Source of the DNA: Thalassobellus sp050294475 | GTDB taxonomy: Bacteria; Bacteroidota; Bacteroidia; Flavobacteriales; Flavobacteriaceae | Assembly: GCA_050294475.1 (NCBI GenBank) | Contig: JBNKOE010000012.1 | Location: 62,001 to 126,000 of the forward strand | Direction of reading: 5' to 3' | Length of the DNA stretch: 64,000 nt | Shown: positions 26,400 to 35,499 of the stretch, in pieces | How positions within the stretch are numbered: position 1 is the stretch's first letter | How the letters are laid out: the number at the start of each line of letters is the position of its first letter | Translations under genes and position numbers: made by a program | The notes under the pieces: generated by a model | Database searches by the model: none | Seen by the model: the letters and a program-made list of their open reading frames with translations, nothing else | What the model was told of the DNA's origin: nothing

Positions 26400-28403
26400 C
26401 TAGTAATTTAACAGTGCTTTTAAAGCTTCTTCAAACTTATTTTTTGAAAGATATTGTTGTTCTAATTGAGCTGCAAACGGAATGGGTGTCTCCATGCTTG
26501 CAACCCGTTTTACTGGGGCATCAAGATATTCAAAACAATTTTCCATAATACTTGCCGAAATATCACTTGCAATGCCCCCAAACAATGAGTCTTCTTGTAA
26601 GATAATAGCTCTTCCTGTCTTTTTTACAGAACTATAAATAGTTTCAATATCTAATGGTTGAAGTGTCCTTAAATCAATAACATCGGCATTAATAGTTGGA
26701 TTGTTATGTAAAGTCTCTAAAACCCAATGAATCGCTGCACCATAACTTATAATAGTAACATCGTTGCCTTCTTGCAAAATGGATGCTTTTCCAAACGGAA
26801 TAGTATAATAATCTGTAGGTACATTTTGCCTAATACTTCTATATAATGCTTTATGTTCAAAAAACAACACAGGGTTAGGATCGTTAATTGCGGTATTTAA
26901 TAAACCTTTGGCATCATACGGAAATGCAGGATACACCACTTTTAACCCTGGTGTTTTAGTAAACCAAGCTTCATTAGTTTGAGAATGAAACGGACCTGCA
27001 GCAACGCTACCGCCACAAGGCATTCGTATAACAACATCGGCATTTTGATTCCATCTATAATATGATTTTGCTAAATAATTTACTATTGGATTAAAACCTG
27101 AACTAACAAAATCGGCAAATTGCATTTCAACAATACTTTTTATTCCAGCAATTGATAATCCCATCGCTGTCTCAACGATAGCAGATTCGCAAATGGGTGT
27201 ATTTCTAACCCGATCTTTTCCAAATTCGGCAACAAAACCTTCTGTAATTTTAAAAGCGCCACCATATTCGGCAATGTCTTGCCCCATAATAACTAAGTCG
27301 TCATACTGTTGCATACTTTGCTTTAAGCTTTCTGAAATAGCATCAATAAATCGTATTTCTTTAAATTCTTGACTGATATTAAATTCCTGATAATTAAACT
27401 TTTGAAACACATCATTTAATTCAATGGTTTCGCTAGGAATAATAGCTTCTTCATTAAAAGCAATCTCTAAATGCTCATTAATTTCACTTAAAATAGTTTC
27501 TTTTATAACAACTTCATCTTCCTCATTTAAAATATCATATTTTCTTAGAAAGGATTGAAAATTAATTAGCGGATCTTTTGAAGCCCAAGTATCCATAAGT
27601 TCTTGTGGCACATATTTTGTACCACTCGCTTCTTCATGTCCTCGCATTCTAAAGGTTTTAAATTCAATTAAAACAGGACGAGGGTTTTTCCGAACACTTT
27701 CTGCAATATCATTAACTTTTGTGTAAACTTCAATAATATTATTACCATCAATAATGTGAGATTCTATACCATAACCTAAACCTCTATCGGCAATATCTTT
27801 ACAATTATATTGCTCGCTAGTTGGTGTTGATAATCCGTAGCCGTTATTTTCTACACAAAAAAGCACAGGGAGTTTCCAAACAGAAGCCACATTTAAAGCT
27901 TCATGAAAATCGCCTTCACTTGTTCCTCCTTCTCCTGTAAAAACAGCTGTTACTTCGTTTGTGTTTTTCAGCTTGGACGCAAGAGCAATGCCATCGGCAA
28001 CACCTAATTGCGGACCTAAATGTGAAATCATACCCACAATTTTATATTGCTGTGTACCAAAATGAAAAGACCGATCTCTTCCCTTAGTAAAACCTGAAGC
28101 TTTTCCTTGCCATTGAGCAAAAAGACGATATAATGGAATTTCTCGGGTTGTAAAAACACCTAAATTTCGGTGCATTGGCAATATATATTCTTCTTTATTA
28201 AGAGCCATGGTAACGCCAACCGCTATAGCTTCTTGCCCTATACCAGAAAACCACTTGCTTATTTTTCCTTGCCGAAGTAAAATGAGCATCTTCTCCTCTA
28301 TCAATCTTGATTTCAGCATATTTTTATAAAGCTGAATTAAAGTATTATTATCAAGAAGTCCTGTATTGTATTCAATATTAAACGAAGAAGACTCTTTATT
28401 CAT
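26400..28403 (-). CDS. 2-oxoacid dehydrogenase E1, fused alpha and beta subunits
   Basis: A 667-aa protein with both halves of a thiamine-dependent E1. Residues 1 to about 320 are the alpha part: GQEAIAVG, a TPP-binding GEGGTSEGDFHEALN to VENN region, and RMRGHEEASG. Residues about 345-667 are the beta part: GQDIAEYGGAFKITEGF, PICESAIVETAMG, QMQFADF-like VEMQFADFVSSGFNP and the C-terminal SLFGGIAS. This fusion is typical of Bacteroidota branched-chain 2-oxoacid (2-oxoisovalerate) dehydrogenase. It needs E2 and E3, which are not in the window. Confidence 0.88.
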   Translation of the reverse strand: MNKESSSFNIEYNTGLLDNNTLIQLYKNMLKSRLIEEKMLILLRQGKISKWFSGIGQEAIAVGVTMALNKEEYILPMHRNLGVFTTREIPLYRLFAQWQGKASGFTKGRDRSFHFGTQQYKIVGMISHLGPQLGVADGIALASKLKNTNEVTAVFTGEGGTSEGDFHEALNVASVWKLPVLFCVENNGYGLSTPTSEQYNCKDIADRGLGYGIESHIIDGNNIIEVYTKVNDIAESVRKNPRPVLIEFKTFRMRGHEEASGTKYVPQELMDTWASKDPLINFQSFLRKYDILNEEDEVVIKETILSEINEHLEIAFNEEAIIPSETIELNDVFQKFNYQEFNISQEFKEIRFIDAISESLKQSMQQYDDLVIMGQDIAEYGGAFKITEGFVAEFGKDRVRNTPICESAIVETAMGLSIAGIKSIVEMQFADFVSSGFNPIVNYLAKSYYRWNQNADVVIRMPCGGSVAAGPFHSQTNEAWFTKTPGLKVVYPAFPYDAKGLLNTAINDPNPVLFFEHKALYRSIRQNVPTDYYTIPFGKASILQEGNDVTIISYGAAIHWVLETLHNNPTINADVIDLRTLQPLDIETIYSSVKKTGRAIILQEDSLFGGIASDISASIMENCFEYLDAPVKRVASMETPIPFAAQLEQQYLSKNKFEEALKALLNY

Positions 28404-28424
28404 AAGTTTGTAATCTTATTATTT

Positions 28425-28432
28425 CAAATATA
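28425..28432 (-). promoter_or_regulatory. Putative -7 promoter element of the fused E1 gene
   Basis: The minus strand reads TATATTTG, an exact TAnnTTTG match, 22 bp from the start codon at 28403. Confidence 0.5.
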
Positions 28433-28499
28433 ACAAAAATGTAAATACGATATTAAAAGTTCTATAAAATTGAAAGTATTAATCTTTACAATGTTTTTG

Positions 28500-28507
28500 T
28501 ACATTTG
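28500..28507 (+). promoter_or_regulatory. Putative -7 promoter element of the 28.5-32.5 kb operon
   Basis: TACATTTG is an exact TAnnTTTG match, 27 bp upstream of the oxygenase start. The following five genes are spaced by 14 bp or less, so this promoter probably serves them all. Confidence 0.5.
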
Positions 28508-28534
28508 TAATACATTCAAATTAAATTTTCCCAC

Positions 28535-29485
28535 ATGAATATAATTCCAAGTGTCGATTTAAATGATTTCATTTCTAACGACCCTATTAGAAAACAAAAA
28601 TTTGTAGATGCTATAGGTAAAGCTTACGAAGAAATAGGCTTTGTAGCATTAAAAGGTCATTTTTTAGATAACGCTTTAGTTGATAATTTATACAAAGAAG
28701 TAAAACACTTTTTTGAGTTGCCTATAGAAACTAAACAAGCCTATGAAATCCCAGGAATTGGTGGACAACGTGGTTATGTGTCGTTTGGAAAAGAAAGTGC
28801 TAAAGGTAAAAAAGAAGGTGATTTAAAAGAATTTTGGCATTTTGGACAGTATGTTGAAAATGATGACAAGTTAAAAGCTGAATATCCAGATAATGTTATT
28901 GTTAAAGAACTTCCTGAATTTAATAAAATTGGTAAAGAGGCTTACAAAATGCTTGAAAAAACAGCAAAGTATGTATTACGAGCTTTAGCATTGCATTTAG
29001 ATTTAGACGAAATGTATTTTGATAATTATATACATAATGGCAATTCTATATTACGCCCTATTCACTACCCACCTATTACGCAAGAACCAGATGAAGCTGT
29101 TCGTGCCGCAGCTCATGGCGATATTAACTTAATTACATTATTAATGGGTGCTCAAGGAAGAGGATTACAAGTTCAAAATCATAAAGGTGAATGGATTGAT
29201 GCCATTGCCGAAGCTGATGAACTTATGATTAATGTTGGTGATATGTTATCAAGACATACTAATAATAAACTAAAGTCTACAATTCACCGTGTTATAAATC
29301 CACCAAAAGAATTATGGGGAACATCTCGTTATTCCATTCCGTTTTTTATGCATCCTATAAGTGATATGAAATTAGATGTTTTAGAGAGTTGTATTGATGA
29401 AAATAACCCAAAAGCATTTGAAGATATTACTGCTGGTGAATTTTTAACAGAACGTTTAATTGAATTAGGACTTATAAAAAAGTAA
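28535..29485 (+). CDS. Isopenicillin N synthase-family 2-oxoglutarate/Fe(II) oxygenase
   Basis: A 316-aa oxygenase. The iron ligands are H194 and D196 (AAHGDINL) and H251 (STIHRVI). The 2-oxoglutarate-binding RxS is R265-S267 (RYSIPFF). The N-terminal DIOX_N-like region with FVALKGHF is intact. Members of this family hydroxylate or desaturate small molecules in bacteria; the substrate here is unknown. It leads a run of five tightly spaced genes on the same strand. Although clustered with SUI1 and DUF1835, no shared pathway can be stated. Confidence 0.87.
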   Translation: MNIIPSVDLNDFISNDPIRKQKFVDAIGKAYEEIGFVALKGHFLDNALVDNLYKEVKHFFELPIETKQAYEIPGIGGQRGYVSFGKESAKGKKEGDLKEFWHFGQYVENDDKLKAEYPDNVIVKELPEFNKIGKEAYKMLEKTAKYVLRALALHLDLDEMYFDNYIHNGNSILRPIHYPPITQEPDEAVRAAAHGDINLITLLMGAQGRGLQVQNHKGEWIDAIAEADELMINVGDMLSRHTNNKLKSTIHRVINPPKELWGTSRYSIPFFMHPISDMKLDVLESCIDENNPKAFEDITAGEFLTERLIELGLIKK

Positions 29486-29491
29486 TTTTAT

Positions 29492-29821
29492 ATGGATTTA
29501 CAAGACCAACTAAAAAACCTCTTTCCAGATCATGTTGAAGAAAAAACTAACGAAAATACTAGTGATGATTCACAAATTTGGATGCAAGACACTCCTTTAA
29601 TTTGTAAATACGAAAAACGAAAAGGGAAACCCATTACAATTATAGAAGGTTATACTGGCGCCAACGAAGATTTTAAAATACTTGCAAAAGAAATAAAAAC
29701 AAAATTAAGTGTTGGTGGTAGTTTTAAAGACGATAAAATAATTATTCAAGGTGATTATCGTGATAAAATTATGCAAATGCTTAAAGACAGAGGCTTTTTA
29801 GTAAAACGTGTTGGCGGTTAA
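29492..29821 (+). CDS. SUI1/YciH-family translation initiation factor
   Basis: A 109-aa protein. The C-terminal 80 residues form a SUI1 fold: KRKGKPITIIEGYTGANEDF, AKEIKTKLSVGGSFKDDKI and IIQGDYRDKIMQMLKDRGF. It is related to eukaryotic eIF1 and E. coli YciH, which check start codon choice or act in stress translation. It starts 6 bp after the oxygenase gene. Confidence 0.9.
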   Translation: MDLQDQLKNLFPDHVEEKTNENTSDDSQIWMQDTPLICKYEKRKGKPITIIEGYTGANEDFKILAKEIKTKLSVGGSFKDDKIIIQGDYRDKIMQMLKDRGFLVKRVGG

Positions 29822-29826
29822 TTAAT

Positions 29827-30768
29827 ATGACAAAAAAAACACTTCATATTACCAATGGTACAAGTTTAACCAATTATTTAAACGAATTAAACGTTGAAGG
29901 AGATAAGCTTACATGGCAGGAAATGCTTTGTGAAGGCCCTACCACTGAAGAAGTTTATTCAGAAGAATTTATAGAACTTAGAAAAGCTTTTTTTAGTTCT
30001 TATTATGAAATCGATTTAAATGTTTCAGAAATTAAAGAAGAATTAGATAAACTAAATCATATCGACAATTATTCTGAAATTGTACTTTGGTTTGAATACG
30101 ATTTGTTTTGTCATATTAACTTATTGGCTATTATTAGTTTAATTCAACAAAAAAAAATAAATATTCCATTATATCTGGTAACTAGTGGACGTGTAAGAGG
30201 AAGTAAAAATCTAAAAGGTTTATGCGAATTAAATTCTGGCACTTTATTGAAACACTATCGTGATAAAGTAAAACTTACTGCTGATGATATCGATTTAGCC
30301 AAAACTGTATGGAATATTTACTGCGGAAAAGATCATAATTTACTAAAACCCTATATAGTAAAAAGCTCATCGTTTATTTATCTAAACAGCTGTTTAAAAG
30401 CACATTTAGAGCGTTTTCCTTTTACTAAAGATGGTTTAAATGACATAGAGCGTAACATCTTAAAAATTATAAAAGATACTCAAATAAAATCCTACCATCA
30501 TTTACTAGGATATGCACTTAATTATCAAGGGTATTATGGTTATGGAGATTTGCAAATTTCAAGAATTATTGAAAAGCTTAAAATTTTTATTATTGAAAAT
30601 GATGAAAGTTTAAAACTAAACCGAAAAGGTTATGATGCTCTGTTAGGCAAACATAACTTTGCTAAAGAAATAGATAATAATATAAAATACGGTGGCGTTT
30701 ATAAATTCGATTTTCAGTTCAATAAAAAACAAAATAAACTAGTAAAAACGGTACATAATGCCAATTAA
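29827..30768 (+). CDS. DUF1835-domain protein
   Basis: A 313-aa protein matching DUF1835: the N-terminus has LHITNGTSLTNYLNELNVEGDKLTWQEMLCEGPT split over a strand and helix, followed by LWFEYDLFCHINLL. The function is unknown, but the family has a Rossmann-like core. It overlaps the following nucleoside phosphorylase gene by 11 bp and follows SUI1 by 5 bp, so it belongs to that operon. Confidence 0.8.
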   Translation: MTKKTLHITNGTSLTNYLNELNVEGDKLTWQEMLCEGPTTEEVYSEEFIELRKAFFSSYYEIDLNVSEIKEELDKLNHIDNYSEIVLWFEYDLFCHINLLAIISLIQQKKINIPLYLVTSGRVRGSKNLKGLCELNSGTLLKHYRDKVKLTADDIDLAKTVWNIYCGKDHNLLKPYIVKSSSFIYLNSCLKAHLERFPFTKDGLNDIERNILKIIKDTQIKSYHHLLGYALNYQGYYGYGDLQISRIIEKLKIFIIENDESLKLNRKGYDALLGKHNFAKEIDNNIKYGGVYKFDFQFNKKQNKLVKTVHNAN

Positions 30769-31627
30769 AGAATCCGAACTCATATTAAACCCAGATGGTA
30801 GTATCTACCATTTAAATTTAAAACCCGAACAAGTAGCTGAAACTGTTATTTTAGTAGGCGACCAAAACCGTGTTGAAAAAGTATCCAAACATTTTAACAC
30901 TATTGAATTTAAAACTCAGAAACGAGAATTTAAAACCCATACAGGTACTTATAAAGGAAAACGAATTTCAGTAATATCTACAGGCATAGGTCCAGATAAT
31001 ATTGATATTGTTTTAAATGAATTAGATGCACTTTTTAATATCGATTTAAAAACCAGACAACCAAAAGAAGCACTCAAAAAGCTAGATATTATTAGGATTG
31101 GTACATCTGGCTCATTGCAAAAAGACATCCCTGTTGATGCTTTTGTTTTAAGCACCCATGGTTTAGATTTAAATGGAATGCTTCACTCCTATCAAATTGA
31201 AACGATAAATAATATAGATATTGAAGATGCTTTTATTAAGCACACTAATTGGGATACAAAAAAAGCAAGGCCTATTATAATTAAAAATAGTTCAGCTTTA
31301 GAAAAGAAAATAGAAAGCGAAATAACCTTTAAAGGTTTAACAGCTACTGCTGGAGGATTTTATGGCCCTCAAGGTCGTGTATTACGATTACCCGTACAAG
31401 ATGCTAGTTTAAATCATAAAATGGATACATTCAACTTTAATGGTGTAAAAATTTCAAATTTTGAAATGGAAACTTCCGCTATTTTTGGATTATCTAAACT
31501 TTTAGGACACAACGCCTTATCTTTAAACGCCATTATTGCCAACAGAGCTACTGGAAATTTTAGTAAAAACCCCTTACAAACTATTGAAAATCTTATTCTC
31601 TACACATTAAATAAAATTGTTGAATAA
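30758..31627 (+). CDS. Nucleoside phosphorylase (PNP/UDP family)
   Basis: A 289-aa protein of the purine/uridine phosphorylase fold. VILVGDQNRVEKVSKHF and STGIGPDNIDIVLNE give the phosphate-binding N-terminal part. IRIGTSGSLQKDIPVD is the central Rossmann segment, and SNFEMETSAIFGL holds the nucleoside-binding EME-like motif (E-M-E-T). It would split a nucleoside with phosphate in salvage. Uridine is a reasonable guess by likeness to Udp, but specificity is not certain. It overlaps DUF1835 by 11 bp. Confidence 0.85.
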   Translation: MPIKESELILNPDGSIYHLNLKPEQVAETVILVGDQNRVEKVSKHFNTIEFKTQKREFKTHTGTYKGKRISVISTGIGPDNIDIVLNELDALFNIDLKTRQPKEALKKLDIIRIGTSGSLQKDIPVDAFVLSTHGLDLNGMLHSYQIETINNIDIEDAFIKHTNWDTKKARPIIIKNSSALEKKIESEITFKGLTATAGGFYGPQGRVLRLPVQDASLNHKMDTFNFNGVKISNFEMETSAIFGLSKLLGHNALSLNAIIANRATGNFSKNPLQTIENLILYTLNKIVE

Positions 31628-31641
31628 TCAATATTGATTAT

Positions 31642-32496
31642 ATGAAGAAAGTAAAAATTGGAGGTGTACCAGAACATTTTAACTTATCATGGTATTTAAC
31701 CTTAAAAAATGGAGAATACAAAGAAAAAGATATTAATTTAAGATGGAAAGATTATCCTGGTGGCACAGGAGCCATGTGTAAAGCGTTACGTGAAAAAGAA
31801 ATTGACATAGCTATCATTTTAACCGAAGGTATTATAAAAGATATTATAGCAGGAAACCCCAGTAAAATTATTCAAACCTTTGTGCAAACCCCTTTAAATT
31901 GGGGTATTCACGTAGCTTATAATACACCATATAAAAATATTGAAGATTTAAAAGGAACTAAAGCAGCTATAAGTAGATATGGTTCAGGATCTCATTTAAT
32001 GGCATATATAAATGCTCAAAATAATAATTGGAATTTAGAAAAAGATTTAAATTTTGAAGTTATTAAAGATTTAGATGGCGCAGTTGAAGGATTAACCAAT
32101 GGTACTGCCGATTATTTTATGTGGGAGAAATTCACTACCAAACCTTTAGTAGATGATGGTACGTTTAGACGAATAGGTAATTGTCCATCGCCATGGCCGT
32201 GTTTTGTTATTGCAGCTAGAGAAGACTTTATTAAATCAGATAGTGAAACATTGAAAACCATTCTTCAAATTATTAATAATACTACTATTGATTTTAAAGA
32301 TATTCCTAGTATAGATAAAACAATTGCAAATCGCTATCAACAACAACTTAAAGATGTACAAGAATGGTTAAGTATTACAGAATGGTCTCAAGATTTAATC
32401 GATAAAAAAACAATCATGAATGTTCAAAAAGAATTATTCGCTTTAAATATTATTCCTGAGATTGTTAACTATGATAAGTTAACCTATAAATTGTAA
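31642..32496 (+). CDS. Type 2 periplasmic-binding-fold protein, Ca3427-like, no signal peptide
   Basis: A 284-aa protein of the NMT1/SsuA-like binding fold. It has GVPEHFNLSWYLTLKNGEY, KDYPGGTGAMCKALREKEIDIAI, GSGSHLMAYINAQ and a WEKFTTKPLVDDGTFRRIG segment. This is close to the Ca3427-type proteins first known from Candida, which lack a signal peptide. There is none here either, so the protein is likely cytoplasmic, and no ABC transporter genes lie beside it. Ligand and role are unknown. It is the last gene of the operon; a terminator follows. Confidence 0.75.
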   Translation: MKKVKIGGVPEHFNLSWYLTLKNGEYKEKDINLRWKDYPGGTGAMCKALREKEIDIAIILTEGIIKDIIAGNPSKIIQTFVQTPLNWGIHVAYNTPYKNIEDLKGTKAAISRYGSGSHLMAYINAQNNNWNLEKDLNFEVIKDLDGAVEGLTNGTADYFMWEKFTTKPLVDDGTFRRIGNCPSPWPCFVIAAREDFIKSDSETLKTILQIINNTTIDFKDIPSIDKTIANRYQQQLKDVQEWLSITEWSQDLIDKKTIMNVQKELFALNIIPEIVNYDKLTYKL

Positions 32497-32506
32497 AACA
32501 AGAGCA

Positions 32507-32558
32507 TATTTCCTTAAATATATGTTAATACTTTTAACAATTAAGGAAATACCTTTTT
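32507..32558 (+). terminator. Terminator at the end of the oxygenase-to-Ca3427 operon
   Basis: TATTTCCTTAA (32507-32517) is a perfect inverted repeat of TTAAGGAAATA (32541-32551). A nested small hairpin GTTAA-TACTT-TTAAC sits in the loop. Seven T follow after two C. Confidence 0.65.
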
Positions 32559-32566
32559 TTAATTTT

Positions 32567-32574
32567 TATTTTTG
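32567..32574 (+). promoter_or_regulatory. Putative -7 promoter element of the TlpA-like gene
   Basis: TATTTTTG is an exact TAnnTTTG match, 20 bp upstream of the ATG at 32595. It directly follows the terminator of the previous operon. Confidence 0.55.
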
Positions 32575-32594
32575 CCTTTCTTTAAATAAAATAC

Positions 32595-33629
32595 ATGAAA
32601 AAAATATTATTAGCACTTACAGTAATCTCAATGGTTGCTTGTAAATCTGAACCGAAAAACTATGTAACATTATCTGGAAAAATAACAGATAAAAACAGTG
32701 ACTCTATTGTTTTGAGAACCCGTACATTTTCTAAAACTATAAAAGTAAATGAAGATGGTACCTTTAGTGATACATTAAAAGTTGAAGCTGGAATACATAA
32801 CTTTTTCGATGGAAACGAATCTACATTCTTATTTCTTAAAAATGGTTATGACTTAAATCTAGAAATAGATACTAAAGAATTTGATGAATCTATATCATAT
32901 TCTGGAAACGGAGCTGAAACAAATAATTATTTAGCTAAAAAAGCATTGTTACAAGAAAGTCTTATTAATGCTGCACTTTTTGATTTAAAAGAAGAAGCTT
33001 TTGTTAAAAGAACAACAGAAATTAAAAATGAGTTTTTAAACTTATTAGAAAATTCTAAAGGATTAGATTCAATAATATTAAACCAAGACAAAACTAATAT
33101 AGAACGTTTGCCTGAAGGTTTAATGGGTGCATATAAACAGCAACAAGCAAAAGCTAATCTATTTGCTGATTTTATAGGAAAACCATCACCTTCTTTTGAA
33201 GATTATCAAAATTATGATGGAAGTAAAACATCGCTTTCTGATTTTAAAGGTAAATATGTATATGTAGATATTTGGGCAACTTGGTGTGGACCTTGTAAAG
33301 CTGAAATTCCTTCACTTAAAAAGGTGGAAGCTACATACCATGATAAAAATATAGAATTTGTAAGTCTATCACTTGATAATGCTAGAACTCATGGTGGTTC
33401 ATGGGATCAAGCTGTTTCAGATTGGAAAGCTATGGTTAAAGATAAAGAATTAGGTGGTGTACAAATAATTGCTCCTGAAAACGGTAAATCTGAATTTGTT
33501 TCTGGCTACAAAGTGTCTGGAATTCCAAGATTCATTTTAATAGATCCTGATGGTAATGTAGTTAATGCCGATGCTCCTAGACCTTCAAGTCCTAAACTTA
33601 TAGAATTATTTAATTCGCTAAGTATTTAA
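32595..33629 (+). CDS. TlpA-like thioredoxin lipoprotein with DUF4369 domain
   Basis: A 344-aa lipoprotein with the modified Cys at residue 16 (SMVAC). The first part (22-130) is a DUF4369-type beta domain. The second part (about 195-344) is a thioredoxin/TlpA domain with the redox motif WCGPC (C231, C234) and cis-Pro segment SGIPRFILIDPDG. Such proteins reduce disulfides in the periplasm, for instance for cytochrome c or other exported proteins. It is monocistronic and ends in a strong bidirectional terminator. Confidence 0.88.
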   Translation: MKKILLALTVISMVACKSEPKNYVTLSGKITDKNSDSIVLRTRTFSKTIKVNEDGTFSDTLKVEAGIHNFFDGNESTFLFLKNGYDLNLEIDTKEFDESISYSGNGAETNNYLAKKALLQESLINAALFDLKEEAFVKRTTEIKNEFLNLLENSKGLDSIILNQDKTNIERLPEGLMGAYKQQQAKANLFADFIGKPSPSFEDYQNYDGSKTSLSDFKGKYVYVDIWATWCGPCKAEIPSLKKVEATYHDKNIEFVSLSLDNARTHGGSWDQAVSDWKAMVKDKELGGVQIIAPENGKSEFVSGYKVSGIPRFILIDPDGNVVNADAPRPSSPKLIELFNSLSI

Positions 33630-33648
33630 ATTAAAATAACAACAAAAT

Positions 33649-33678
33649 AAAAATGCCGCTATCATAAGCGGCATTTTT
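33649..33678. terminator. Bidirectional terminator between the TlpA-like and nnr genes
   Basis: AAAAATGCCGCT (33649-33660), loop ATCATA, AGCGGCATTTTT (33667-33678): a perfect 12-bp stem. It has A-rich and T-rich edges on both sides, so it serves both convergent genes. Confidence 0.9.
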
Positions 33679-33681
33679 ATT

Positions 33682-35241
33682 TTAATTACTTTCCTGATTA
33701 GGTGCTTCTTCATCTTCTTGAGGTGTATCTGGAAGTTTAAACAAATCAATATAAGCCTCACCAAGATAATCAATAACATAACTTGCTATTAAGCTTTGAT
33801 ATCCAAAATCTTCAACAGCAATATCGGCAGATTTTCCATGTAAATACACTCCAAAGATGGTAGCAGACAATGCATTATATCCTTGTGATATTAAACCTGT
33901 AATAATTCCTGTTAAAACATCACCACTTCCAGCTGTTGCTAAACCAGGATTTCCAGTTGTATTAATATATAATTTGTCTTCATAAACAGTAATCGTATTA
34001 GCTCCTTTAATTACAACAATAACATCATACTTTTTAGAAAACGTTTTTACTTTACTAAGTTTATCAAAATCATTTTCCCATGTTCCTATTAAGCGTTCTA
34101 ATTCTTTAGGATGTGGTGTTAAAACAGTTTGAGCAGGTAATGATTTTAATAAGGTTTTCTTTTTAGAAAGTATATTAATCCCATCAGCGTCAATTACCAA
34201 TGGCACTTTATTATTCTTTAAAAAAGTTTCAAAAGCTTTTGTAGTTTTAGTACTTGTTCCTAATCCCATACCAACACCAATAACAGTTGGTTCTATATTA
34301 AATTTTATAGCTGAAATTTCTTCATCATCAACATCTGTAATAACCATAGCTTCTGGAAAAGATGATTGTAACGCCGTATAACCACATTTTGGCACAAAAG
34401 CAGAAACTAATCCAACTCCACTAGATAAAGCTGCTCGACTAGACAATGTTACAGCTCCAATTTTACCATAACTCCCTCCTATTATTAAACTATGACCAAA
34501 CTGACCTTTATGAGAAAACTTATCTCTAGGTTTATACATTGGTAAAACCTCATTCTTACCAATTAAATCTACTTCAGTAATGGTTTCAAATAAAAACTCA
34601 GGATCTAAACCTATATCTAACACTTCCCATTGCTCTGTATATTTAGCCGTTTCTGGTAAAAAGAAAACCAGTTTTGGAGATGCAAAACTTAATGTATAAC
34701 CTGCCCAAACAACAGCATCTTCATCAATTACAGCTTTTTCAGTATATAATCCAGAAGGAATATCAACAGATAATGTAAAAGCTTTTGTAGTTCTAAAATG
34801 TACAAATAAAGCTTTAACCCAATCATCTACAGGTCGGTTTAAACCAATACCAAAAACAGCATCTACAATAATATCATCAGGGTGTATTTCAGGAAAATCA
34901 TTAGAACAGTTTAAAAGCTCTGGCCATTTTTTTGTAACATTTTTAATGCGATCATAATTAATTAAAAAATCTTTAGAACGCTTATCACTACAATTAATAA
35001 CATACGTTTTCACATTATAGCCATGTATAATTAAATATCTTGCTAATACTAGACCATCACCACCATTATTACCTATACCACAAAACACATGAATAGGCAC
35101 TTGCGCCCCTTGCATACGCATATGAATCCAATTAAAAATTTGTTCACCGGCACGTTCCATTAAATCGGCTGAGGATATATTTTGTTTTTCGGCTGTTAGC
35201 ACATCGCCTTTATAAATTTGTTCTTTAGAAAATATCTTCAT
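33682..35241 (-). CDS. nnr: Bifunctional NAD(P)H-hydrate epimerase / ADP-dependent dehydratase
   Basis: A 519-aa protein with two domains. The YjeF-N epimerase covers about 1-210 with GIGNNGGDGLVLARYL and VDIPSGLYTE. The carbohydrate-kinase-like dehydratase covers about 230-500 with GGSYGKIGA, VIDADGIN, LTPHPKELERL and the GNPGLATAGSGDVLTG active site. It repairs damaged hydrated NADH and NADPH in the cytoplasm. Length is normal. The neighbouring thr operon is divergent. Confidence 0.93.
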   Translation of the reverse strand: MKIFSKEQIYKGDVLTAEKQNISSADLMERAGEQIFNWIHMRMQGAQVPIHVFCGIGNNGGDGLVLARYLIIHGYNVKTYVINCSDKRSKDFLINYDRIKNVTKKWPELLNCSNDFPEIHPDDIIVDAVFGIGLNRPVDDWVKALFVHFRTTKAFTLSVDIPSGLYTEKAVIDEDAVVWAGYTLSFASPKLVFFLPETAKYTEQWEVLDIGLDPEFLFETITEVDLIGKNEVLPMYKPRDKFSHKGQFGHSLIIGGSYGKIGAVTLSSRAALSSGVGLVSAFVPKCGYTALQSSFPEAMVITDVDDEEISAIKFNIEPTVIGVGMGLGTSTKTTKAFETFLKNNKVPLVIDADGINILSKKKTLLKSLPAQTVLTPHPKELERLIGTWENDFDKLSKVKTFSKKYDVIVVIKGANTITVYEDKLYINTTGNPGLATAGSGDVLTGIITGLISQGYNALSATIFGVYLHGKSADIAVEDFGYQSLIASYVIDYLGEAYIDLFKLPDTPQEDEEAPNQESN

Positions 35242-35362
35242 TAGTTTTATTATTAATTTTTCAATACTTAATTGTATTCCTCACTTTTTTTAAAATAAAT
35301 TAGCTTCAATATAAGAATACTGTAAAAAAAAAGTTTTTGTTTTTTTATAAGTCTAAAAGTAA

Positions 35363-35370
35363 TACTTTTG
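35363..35370 (+). promoter_or_regulatory. Putative promoter of the threonine operon
   Basis: TACTTTTG is an exact TAnnTTTG match. A TTTG at 35336-35339 lies 23 bp upstream and may be the -33 element. Transcription would start about 35377, some 15 nt before the leader peptide ATG at 35392 and about 205 nt before thrA. Confidence 0.6.
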
Positions 35371-35391
35371 AGTTGTATTATTATAGATATA

Positions 35392-35499
35392 ATGAATCAT
35401 TTAATCCAATGTACGAGCTTAATTCTTCCTTTTTTCACAAAAGGAAATGCTTCTATTTTTGGAACAACTACAATTACTACAACCCTTTGGGGTTGCTAA
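35392..35499 (+). CDS. thrL: Threonine operon leader peptide (35 aa, Thr/Ile codon run)
   Basis: An ATG at 35392 opens a 35-codon frame that ends at TAA 35497-35499, 82 bp before thrA. Its residues 24-31 read GTTTITTT: codons ACA ACT ACA ATT ACT ACA ACC at 35464-35484 encode six Thr and one Ile. The product ends LWGC. This is the same design as the enterobacterial thrL peptide (TTITTTIT), whose translation senses charged tRNA-Thr and tRNA-Ile. The whole frame lies between a Bacteroidota promoter and thrABC, on the same strand. The symbol is used by analogy; the sequence itself is not homologous outside the codon run. Confidence 0.85.
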   Translation: MNHLIQCTSLILPFFTKGNASIFGTTTITTTLWGC

